Positions 1 to 5,902 of a stretch of DNA of 11,817 nt are shown one piece after another. The translations under genes and the position numbers were made by a program. Within the stretch, counting starts at the first letter, position 1, and each line of letters opens with the position of its first letter. The notes under the pieces were generated by a model. It had not been told where the DNA came from. It made no database searches and worked only from the letters and a program-made list of their open reading frames with translations. The stretch is from Actinomycetes bacterium (GTDB lineage: Bacteria; Actinomycetota; Actinomycetes; Actinomycetales; Cellulomonadaceae): the NCBI GenBank assembly GCA_023460255.1, contig JAEWQZ010000157.1:1-11817 (forward strand), given 5' to 3'.

Positions 1-105
1 GGGCTCCTCGGCGGCCGGCTCGACGTCCGTGGGTTCCTCGGCGGCAGGCTCGACGTCCGTGGGCTCCTCGGCGGCCGGCTCGACGTCCGTGGGTTCCTCG
101 GCGGC
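1..105 (-). repeat. 30-bp tandem repeat encoding TDVEPAAEEP
   Basis: Three full 30-base units (1-30, 31-60, 61-90) and a half unit (91-105) lie head to tail. Units 1-30 and 61-90 are identical. Unit 31-60 differs at two bases, one silent in Glu (GAG/GAA) and one silent in Pro (CCG/CCT). The half unit 91-105 matches the variant unit, which implies a 60-base higher-order repeat. Each unit encodes TDVEPAAEEP in the acidic linker of the partial protein. The array touches the window edge, so the copy number is unknown. Confidence 0.93.
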
Positions 106-765
106 CTCGGGTTCCCCGGCGTCCTCGGGCTCCTCGGCGGGCTCCTGCTCCTCGCCGGGCTCCTCGGCCGGCTCCTCGGCGGCCTCGGGCAGCGCGACGG
201 GCTCCATCGTCGACAGCGTCCCGACGGGGTCCCGCAGCTCGATGACCGGGGCCACCGGGACGTCGGCGTCCTCGGGCTCCTCCGCCGGCTCGTCGCCCGC
301 CACCGTCTCGACGATCACGACGGGCTCCCGCAGGACGACCCGGACCGCCCCGGCCCGGACCACGCCCGAGAGCACGGGCAGCGCGTCCTGCACCACCGGC
401 TCGCCGGCTCCGGGGGCGCGGACGGTCACCGAGGTCGCATCGGCCACGACCTCCTCGACCCACGTCGTCACCCGTCCGCCGGTGACCTCGCGCTCGCCGT
501 CGTCCGCGCCGACGACCACGACCGGGGCGCCGCGGACGATCGCCCGCACTGTGCCGCCGACGACGGTGACCAGCGCGAACGGCGGCATCGCGGCCAGACC
601 GGCACACAGGAGCGGCTGGAGCTGGGCAGCGGTGTCGCCGCCGTCCCGCAGCGAGTCCCAGACCGCCGCCACCACCGCCGGGGCCGTGCCCGGCTCGAGG
701 AGCGCGACGGTCCCGTCGGTCACGACCGCGTACCAGTCGCCGGTCCCATAGGTCGGCACGATCAT
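1..765 (-). CDS. Partial acidic-linker protein, probable FHA-domain family, 3' end outside window
   Basis: The reading frame opens with ATG at 765 and stays open for 255 codons to the left edge, so the C-terminus is missing. Residues 1-155 look like a folded, Val-rich, mixed alpha/beta domain beginning MIVPTYGTGDWYAVV. Residues 157-174 and 196-255 are an acidic, Pro/Glu/Ala-rich and presumably disordered linker, ending in repeats of TDVEPAAEEP. No signal peptide or membrane helix is visible. The start overlaps the stop of the PP2C gene (ATGA) and has a good ribosome binding site, GGAGGA, inside that gene, so the two are probably co-translated. Actinobacterial proteins with an N-terminal domain of this kind, an acidic linker and a C-terminal FHA domain often sit beside PP2C genes. 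On that basis I infer a phosphothreonine-reading protein working with the phosphatase. The FHA domain itself is not in the window, so the function is provisional. Confidence 0.8.
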   Translation of the reverse strand, partial: MIVPTYGTGDWYAVVTDGTVALLEPGTAPAVVAAVWDSLRDGGDTAAQLQPLLCAGLAAMPPFALVTVVGGTVRAIVRGAPVVVVGADDGEREVTGGRVTTWVEEVVADATSVTVRAPGAGEPVVQDALPVLSGVVRAGAVRVVLREPVVIVETVAGDEPAEEPEDADVPVAPVIELRDPVGTLSTMEPVALPEAAEEPAEEPGEEQEPAEEPEDAGEPEAAEEPTDVEPAAEEPTDVEPAAEEPTDVEPAAEEP

Positions 766-1598
766 CGGGGGTCCTCCGTTCGGGGCTGACGGACGAGGCG
801 CGGGACGGTTGCCCCGTCGACGGCCTCGACCCAGGCGTCGACGTCGCGCGGGCTCGCGGGACCCGTCGCCTCGACGTCCGCCGCCTGGACGGCGGCCACG
901 TCCACGACGACGGCGCTGACGTTGTCCGCGCCGCCCGCGGCCAAGGCCTCCGCGACGAGCTGCTCGGCCGCCTCCTGCGCGTCGGCGACGGTGGCGAGGA
1001 CCTCGCGGAGCCGCCCGTCGGGCACCTCGACGGTCAGGCCGTCGGTGCACACGAGCAGGCGGTCCGCCGGGCCGGCCGGGATCAGCCAGTAGTCGGGCAC
1101 CGGGTCGCCGCTCGTGGCGATGGCCCGCGTGACGACGTGCCGCTCGGGGTGGGACTGCGCCGCCGCGGGGTCGATCTCACCGCGGTCCAGCAGCTCCTGG
1201 ACGACCGAGTGGTCCACGCTGATCTGCTCGAGGCGCCCGTCGGCCAGCCGGTACACGCGTGAGTCGCCGATGTTGAAGACCAGCCAGTACTCGGCCCCGT
1301 CGTACGCCGCGACCGCGACCCCCGCCACGGTGGTGCCGGCGGTCTTGCCCGCCTCGACCGCGGCCCGCAGCCGCCGCGACGTCCGGCGGAAGCATGCGTG
1401 CACCTCGTCGGGCCCGGCGCTGGGCCGCCCGGCGAGCTGCGCGAACTCCTCGACCGCGAGCCGGCTGGCCAGGTCGCCCGCCGCGTGGCCGCCCATCCCG
1501 TCCGCGACGAGGAACACCGGCGGGTACGCGAGGAGCGCGTCCTCGTTGATCCGGCGCACCAGACCGCGATCGGTGGCCGACCCCCATGACGTGCGCAC
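762..1598 (-). CDS. PP2C-family Ser/Thr protein phosphatase
   Basis: This is a soluble metal-dependent (PPM/PP2C) phosphatase of about 278 residues that removes phosphate from Ser/Thr in proteins, the usual counterpart of Hanks-type kinases. The family motifs appear in order: RINED (16-20), VADGMGGHAAGD (31-42), GTTVAG (88-93), NIGDSRVYR (109-117), CTDGL (184-188) and GGADNVS (222-228). The metal-binding aspartates are therefore present (D20, D33, D186, D225), so it should be active. There is no membrane segment, unlike the membrane-anchored PstP. A roughly 40-residue tail after the catalytic fold has no known motif. I chose GTG at 1598 because AGAGAGGGG lies 8 bases upstream and the conserved fold starts right after it. 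An in-frame GTG at 1646 would add 16 residues with no good binding site. The stop overlaps the next gene, which points to a phosphatase plus phosphopeptide-binding pair. Its target and partner kinase are not in the window. Confidence 0.93.
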   Translation of the reverse strand: MRTSWGSATDRGLVRRINEDALLAYPPVFLVADGMGGHAAGDLASRLAVEEFAQLAGRPSAGPDEVHACFRRTSRRLRAAVEAGKTAGTTVAGVAVAAYDGAEYWLVFNIGDSRVYRLADGRLEQISVDHSVVQELLDRGEIDPAAAQSHPERHVVTRAIATSGDPVPDYWLIPAGPADRLLVCTDGLTVEVPDGRLREVLATVADAQEAAEQLVAEALAAGGADNVSAVVVDVAAVQAADVEATGPASPRDVDAWVEAVDGATVPRLVRQPRTEDPR

Positions 1599-1606
1599 GC
1601 GCGTTG

Positions 1607-1615
1607 CCCCTCTCT
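1607..1615 (-). promoter_or_regulatory. Ribosome binding site deciding the PP2C start
   Basis: The minus strand reads AGAGAGGGG here, 8 bases before GTG 1598. This supports the shorter PP2C start over GTG 1646. Confidence 0.6.
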
Positions 1616-1649
1616 GACCGCACAGTGCGACCGGGCGCACTCGCACGCC

Positions 1650-1655
1650 AGGGTA
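1650..1655 (-). promoter_or_regulatory. Weak -10-like hexamer upstream of the PP2C gene
   Basis: The minus strand reads TACCCT, which fits the TANNNT pattern of actinobacterial -10 elements. No TTGACA-like -35 is seen at the expected spacing, where the bases are GGCGGC. If used, transcription would begin near 1643, just downstream of the alternative GTG 1646, which again favours the 1598 start. The match may be chance. Confidence 0.2.
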
Positions 1656-1662
1656 GCGATCC

Positions 1663-1719
1663 GCGGCCCCGGGCCGCCGGGACGTCCGGGCGATTCACCC
1701 ACCCGGCCCCGTATCGGGC
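1663..1719 (-). terminator. Two short GC hairpins after the prenyl synthase, possible weak terminator
   Basis: Within the 129-base gap 1599-1727 there are two small inverted repeats. At 1706-1719, GCCC pairs with GGGC around a 6-base loop. At 1663-1677, GCGGCC pairs with GGCCGC around a 3-base loop. Neither is followed by a run of U, so intrinsic termination is doubtful. Short GC inverted repeats are expected by chance at this base composition. Confidence 0.2.
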
Positions 1720-1727
1720 GCGCGGAG

Positions 1728-2732
1728 TCAGGACGTGCGGTCCACCAGCGCCGTCGTGAACGTCGTCAGGGCCTCCTTCACGGGGCCGTCCGGGACCGGG
1801 ACGAGCGCCTCGAGCGCACGCCGCCCCCACGCGCGGGCCTGGTCCTGCGTCGCCGCGACGACGTCGTGCGCCCGCAGGGCTGCGACGGCCTCGGCGAGCG
1901 CGGCGTCGTCGGACAGGTCCGCGTCGAGCCGTGCCACGAGGTCGGCGTCCCCGGGGCCGCCCTCCCCCGCGGCCACCCTCCGCCGCAGCAGCAGCACCGG
2001 CATGGTCGGCACCCCGTCCCGCAGGTCCGTGCCGGGGGTCTTGCCGGTCGTCGCGGCGTCCGAGGTGAGGTCGATGACGTCGTCAGCGAGCTGGAACGCG
2101 ACCCCGGCGGCCTCGCCGTACGCGACCAGCGCCTCCTCGATCCCGGGCGCCGCCTCGCCGAACATCGCACCGAACCGCGCCGAGGTCGCCAGGAGCGAGG
2201 CCGTCTTGTCGGACAGCACCTGGAGGTAGTGCTCGACGGGGTCCGCGTCCGGGGGCGGGCCCACCGTCTCGTGCAGCTGGCCGAGGCACAGGCGCTCGAA
2301 GGTCTCGGCGAGGATCCGGATCGCCACCGGGCCGAGGCCGGCCGCGATCGCCGACGCACGCGCGAAGACCAGGTCGCCGGTGATGACCGCCACCTGGTTG
2401 CCCCAGACCTCGTGCGCCGACGGCGCCCCCCGCCGCACCGGCGCCGCGTCCATGACGTCGTCGTGGTAGAGCGTCGCCAGGTGCGTGAGCTCGACGACGA
2501 CCGCCGCGTCGAGCACCTCGGGCCGGTCGGGATCGCCGAGCTGGGCGGTGAGCAGCGTGAGGAGCGGCCGCAGCCGCTTGCCACCGGCGTCGACGAGGTG
2601 TCGCGAGGTGGCACCGGCCAGCGCGTCGGAGTGCGCCACGGCCGCGCGCAGGCGCTCCTCGACTCCGGCCATCCCCCGGCCGAGGGCGTCGGCGAGCGCC
2701 GGGTCCGTGTGCGGCAGCAGGGGTGAGGTCAC
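1728..2732 (-). CDS. Long-chain polyprenyl diphosphate synthase (menaquinone side chain)
   Basis: This 334-residue trans-isoprenyl diphosphate synthase condenses isopentenyl diphosphate units onto an allylic primer in the cytoplasm. The all-alpha family signatures are present: GGKRLRP (50-56), first Asp-rich motif DDVMD (91-95) followed by RRG, GQLHE (151-155), KTASLL (176-181), and second Asp-rich motif DDVID (217-221) followed by GKTPGTDLRDG. The residue five places before the first Asp-rich motif is Ala86. A small residue there is typical of long-chain enzymes, whereas bulky aromatics there give C15/C20 products. The GTG start at 2732 overlaps the nuoN stop as GTGA, and no Shine-Dalgarno sequence precedes it, so translation probably depends on ribosomes finishing nuoN. 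Linkage to complex I suggests the tail of menaquinone (heptaprenyl to nonaprenyl, as in HepT/GrcC-type enzymes). Exact chain length cannot be read from sequence, and a role in another polyprenyl pathway is possible. Confidence 0.93.
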   Translation of the reverse strand: MTSPLLPHTDPALADALGRGMAGVEERLRAAVAHSDALAGATSRHLVDAGGKRLRPLLTLLTAQLGDPDRPEVLDAAVVVELTHLATLYHDDVMDAAPVRRGAPSAHEVWGNQVAVITGDLVFARASAIAAGLGPVAIRILAETFERLCLGQLHETVGPPPDADPVEHYLQVLSDKTASLLATSARFGAMFGEAAPGIEEALVAYGEAAGVAFQLADDVIDLTSDAATTGKTPGTDLRDGVPTMPVLLLRRRVAAGEGGPGDADLVARLDADLSDDAALAEAVAALRAHDVVAATQDQARAWGRRALEALVPVPDGPVKEALTTFTTALVDRTS

Positions 2733-4303
2733 GGCAGGAACTGGGCCGCGTCGCCGAGAAGGGTCAGGACCGGCGACGGCAGGACGCCGAGAAGGATCGT
2801 GCCGATCGCCGCCACGCCGATCGCGACGACCGTGAAGCCCTCGCCGCCGATCACCGTCGTGCCCTCGCCGGGCGTGCCCGCCGGGTCGGTGAAGAACATC
2901 AGCACGACGAGCCGGACGTAGAAGAACACGGCCGCCGCCGACGCGACCACGCCGACCACCGCTAGCCACGCGAGGTCACCCTCGACCGCCGCCGAGAACA
3001 CGGCGAACTTCCCGGTGAAGCCGGCGGTGAGCGGGATCCCGGCGAAGGACAGCAGGAACAGCGTGAACGCGCCGGCCAGCAGCGGGTGGCGCCGGCCCAG
3101 GCCGGCCCACTGCGACAGGTGGGTCGCCTCGGCGACGATGGCGCCGCCCGCCCCGTTCACCTCGCGCACCAGGGTCACGACGGCGAACGCACCGATCGTC
3201 GCCAGGCCGTAGGCGAGCAGGTAGAACAGCACCGAGCTGACGCCGCTCGCCGTCATCGCCACCACACCGACGAGCACGAAGCCGGCGTGCGCGACGGACG
3301 AGTACGCGAGCATCCGCTTGACGTCCGTCTGGACGATCGCCACGACGGTGCCGAGCAGCATGGTCAGGACGGCGACGGCCCACAGCGCCGGCATGACGTC
3401 CCACTCCAGCGGGGGCAGGACGACGTAGACGAGGCGGAGCATCGCGCCGAACGCGGCGACCTTGGTGCACGCGGCCATGAAGCCCGTGACGGGCGTGGGG
3501 GCGCCCTGGTAGGCGTCCGGCGTCCACGCGTGGAAGGGCACGGCGCCGACCTTGAACAGCAGGCCGACGAGCAGGAGCACCACGCCCGCGAGGAGCAGCG
3601 GGTCGAGACCGCCGGGCAGCCCGACCGCCGCGGCGATGTCAGTGAAGCGGGTCGAGCCGGCGAAGCCGTAGACGAGCGCCGCGCCGAAGAGGAAGAAGCC
3701 CGACGCGTACGCCCCGAGCAGGAAGTACTTCATCGACGCCTCCTGGCTGAGCAGGCGGCGCCGGCGGGCCATCCCGGCCAGGAGGTACAGCGGCAGCGAG
3801 AGCACCTCGAGCGCGACGAAGAGCGTGAGCAGGTCCCCGGCGGCGGGGAAGAGCATCATGCCGCCGAGCGCGAACAGGGCGAGCGGGAAGACCTCCGTCT
3901 GGACCAGCCCGCGCCGCTGCGCCTCGATCTCGTAGTCGGACCCCGGGACGGCGCCCGCAGCCGGGGCGAAGGCGTCCTCACCGGTCTCGGTCCGGTCGGC
4001 GAGGACGAGGAGCGAGACGAGCCCGAGCAGCGCCACGAGGCCCTGGAGGACGAGCGCCGGGCCGTCCATGACGAGCGTGCCGCCGAGCACCGCCTGGCCG
4101 CCGGACGCGGCGACGTCACGCCACAGGGCGGCCACGGCGACGAGCGCGCCGGCGGTCGCCAGGAGGGCGAGGGTCAGCTGCGTGACGCGGCGGGCCCGCT
4201 GCGGGACGAACGCCTCCACCAGCACGCCGAGCACGCCGGCGCCGAGGACGGCGATGACCGGCGCCAGGTACGCCCACTGGATCTCCGGGGCCTCGAACGT
4301 CAC
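2729..4303 (-). CDS. nuoN: NADH-quinone oxidoreductase subunit N
   Basis: NuoN is one of the three antiporter-like, proton-translocating subunits of the complex I membrane arm, and the one closest to the quinone module. The 524-residue protein is almost all hydrophobic helices. Expected charged residues are visible: Glu166 in VALEVLSLPLYLL, Lys251 and His258 in LLFKVGAVPFHAW, Lys281 in MAACTKVAAFG, and Lys432 in TGKFAVF. The motif DVKRMLAYSSVAHAG (327-341) is the second-half proton-channel signature. A hydrophilic stretch at about 103-137, between helices, and the basic loop ARRRR (179-183) are probably lineage features. It starts with GTG at 4303, overlapping the nuoM stop, with GGGAG upstream. 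Its stop overlaps the prenyl synthase start. It is about 40 residues longer than the E. coli protein and looks intact. Confidence 0.97.
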   Translation of the reverse strand: MTFEAPEIQWAYLAPVIAVLGAGVLGVLVEAFVPQRARRVTQLTLALLATAGALVAVAALWRDVAASGGQAVLGGTLVMDGPALVLQGLVALLGLVSLLVLADRTETGEDAFAPAAGAVPGSDYEIEAQRRGLVQTEVFPLALFALGGMMLFPAAGDLLTLFVALEVLSLPLYLLAGMARRRRLLSQEASMKYFLLGAYASGFFLFGAALVYGFAGSTRFTDIAAAVGLPGGLDPLLLAGVVLLLVGLLFKVGAVPFHAWTPDAYQGAPTPVTGFMAACTKVAAFGAMLRLVYVVLPPLEWDVMPALWAVAVLTMLLGTVVAIVQTDVKRMLAYSSVAHAGFVLVGVVAMTASGVSSVLFYLLAYGLATIGAFAVVTLVREVNGAGGAIVAEATHLSQWAGLGRRHPLLAGAFTLFLLSFAGIPLTAGFTGKFAVFSAAVEGDLAWLAVVGVVASAAAVFFYVRLVVLMFFTDPAGTPGEGTTVIGGEGFTVVAIGVAAIGTILLGVLPSPVLTLLGDAAQFLP

Positions 4304-5898
4304 TTGTCGCTCCCGTCCTCGTCAGCGGACCCGTCAGCCGGCGCGTCGGCCCCGGCGCCGATCACGACGTCGTGCTCCGCCGAGGCGTCCTCGACCCCCA
4401 CGCTCTGCTGCGCGGCTGCGGCGGGCTCGCGGACCAGGTCCAGCGCGGGCGCCGGCCAGAGGCCGAGCAGCACGATCGCGGCGAGCAGCGGCCCGATCGC
4501 CCAGCGCTCCCGCGCGGAGAGGTCGGGGTGCACGGCGAGCCCCTCGCGCACCCGCCCGGTGAAGATCCGCTGGTAGGCGAGCAGCACGTACAGCGCCGCG
4601 AGCACGACGCCGAGGGTGGCCACCACGGCGGCCGCCGGGTGCGCCGCGAACGTCCCCACGAACACCAGGAGCTCGCTGACGAACGGCGCGGTCCCGGGCA
4701 GAGACAGGGCCGACAGGCCGGCGACCAGGAACGTCCCGGCGAGCACAGGGGCGACGGTGCGCACCCCGCCCAGGTCGGAGATCCGGGCGGTACCCCAGCG
4801 CCGCACCAGGAACCCGGCGACGAGGAAGAGCGCCCCGGTGGAGAGCCCGTGCGTGAGCATGTAGAGGCTGGACCCCTCGATGCCGACCGAGGTGAACGCG
4901 AAGATCCCCAGCACGATGAAGCCGAAGTGGCTGACCGACGTGTAGGCGATCAGGCGCATGAGGTCCTCCTGGCCGATGGCCAGGAACGCGCCGTAGATGA
5001 TCGAGACCACCGCCAGCACGACGATCGCCGGCGCCGCCCAGCGGGCCGCCTCCGGGAAGAGCGGCAGGCAGAGCGTGAGCATGCCGAACGTGCCGACCTT
5101 GTCGAGCACGCCGACGAGCAGCACGTTGGTCCCCGCGGGTGCCTGCTCCGCGGCGTCGGGCAGCCAGGTGTGCACGGGCCACATCGGCGCCTTGATCGCG
5201 AAGGCGAAGAAGAACGCGAGGAAGATCAGCCGCCCGGTCCACGTGGACATCTCGGTGCCGACGAGCGTGTCGACGAGGAAGCCCTCCGGCCCGCGCGGTC
5301 CCTGGAGGTACAGGGCGATCACGCCGACGAGCATGACCAGGCCGCCGACGAGGGAGTAGATGAGGAACTTCACGGCGGCGTAGCGACGCTGGGCGCCGCC
5401 GAACAGGCCGATCATGAAGTACACCGGGACGAGCATCGCCTCGAAGAGCACGTAGAAGAGGAAGACGTCGCGGGCCGCGAACACCGCGACCATGAACGCC
5501 TCGAGCACCAGCACGAGCGCGACGTACGTCCGGATCCGCGAGCCGCCGTCGGCGTCCGGGGCGTCCGGGTGCTCCCGCCACGCCGCCAGCAGCACCACCG
5601 GCACGAGGAGCACCGACAGGAGGACGAGGGACAGGCCGATGCCCGTGACGCCGAGGGCGTAGCTCGCGCCGAACGCCGGGATCCAGGAGACCTGCTCGGT
5701 CAGCTGCACTGTCGCGGCGTCGTCGAGCCGGAAGACGCCGAGGGCGACGCCGGCGAGGACGAGCTCGACGAGCGAGACGCCCACCGCGACGTGGCGTGCC
5801 CACCGCCGCGCCGCGCCGGGCAGCGCCCAGACGGCGAGGGCGCCCAGCAGCGGCACCACCACCAGGGTGGTGAGCCAGGGGAAGGTCGGGTCGTTCAT
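4300..5898 (-). CDS. nuoM: NADH-quinone oxidoreductase subunit M
   Basis: NuoM is the middle antiporter-like proton-pumping subunit of complex I. The 532-residue sequence has about 14 predicted membrane helices. Key residues are Glu153 in LFEAMLVPVYFMIG, Lys236 in FAIKAPMWPVHTWLPDA, Lys267 in GVLDKVGTFGM, and the QEDLMRLIAYTSVSHFGF motif (310-327). These align with the E. coli proton-path residues Glu144, Lys234 and Lys265. ATG 5898 follows the nuoL stop after 4 bases, with a GAGG-type binding site inside the nuoL end. Residues 490-532 form an unusual Ala- and Asp/Glu-rich tail after the last helix. The stop overlaps the GTG start of nuoN, so stoichiometric expression with nuoN is likely. Confidence 0.97.
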   Translation of the reverse strand: MNDPTFPWLTTLVVVPLLGALAVWALPGAARRWARHVAVGVSLVELVLAGVALGVFRLDDAATVQLTEQVSWIPAFGASYALGVTGIGLSLVLLSVLLVPVVLLAAWREHPDAPDADGGSRIRTYVALVLVLEAFMVAVFAARDVFLFYVLFEAMLVPVYFMIGLFGGAQRRYAAVKFLIYSLVGGLVMLVGVIALYLQGPRGPEGFLVDTLVGTEMSTWTGRLIFLAFFFAFAIKAPMWPVHTWLPDAAEQAPAGTNVLLVGVLDKVGTFGMLTLCLPLFPEAARWAAPAIVVLAVVSIIYGAFLAIGQEDLMRLIAYTSVSHFGFIVLGIFAFTSVGIEGSSLYMLTHGLSTGALFLVAGFLVRRWGTARISDLGGVRTVAPVLAGTFLVAGLSALSLPGTAPFVSELLVFVGTFAAHPAAAVVATLGVVLAALYVLLAYQRIFTGRVREGLAVHPDLSARERWAIGPLLAAIVLLGLWPAPALDLVREPAAAAQQSVGVEDASAEHDVVIGAGADAPADGSADEDGSDK

Positions 5899-5902
5899 GG
5901 GC

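Noticed and set aside
1..105. CRISPR-like reading of the repeats at the left edge
   Set aside because: The units are directly adjacent with no spacers and keep an intact reading frame, so this is a coding repeat.
29..751. Plus-strand Ser/Gly/Thr-rich frame of 240 codons at the left end
   Set aside because: It is the antisense shadow of the minus-strand acidic-linker gene. Its Ser/Gly repeat is simply the 30-bp repeat read on the wrong strand, and the minus frame is coupled to the PP2C gene with a good binding site.
1082..1830. Other minus-strand frames overlapping the PP2C gene
   Set aside because: They are Arg/Ala/Gly-rich frame shadows with no motif, while the PP2C frame holds every catalytic motif.
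2733..2969. Extending the prenyl synthase upstream to an in-frame start at 2969
   Set aside because: The added 79 residues lie wholly inside nuoN and are Arg/Gly-rich with no prenyl synthase similarity. GTG 2732 gives a normal-length enzyme.
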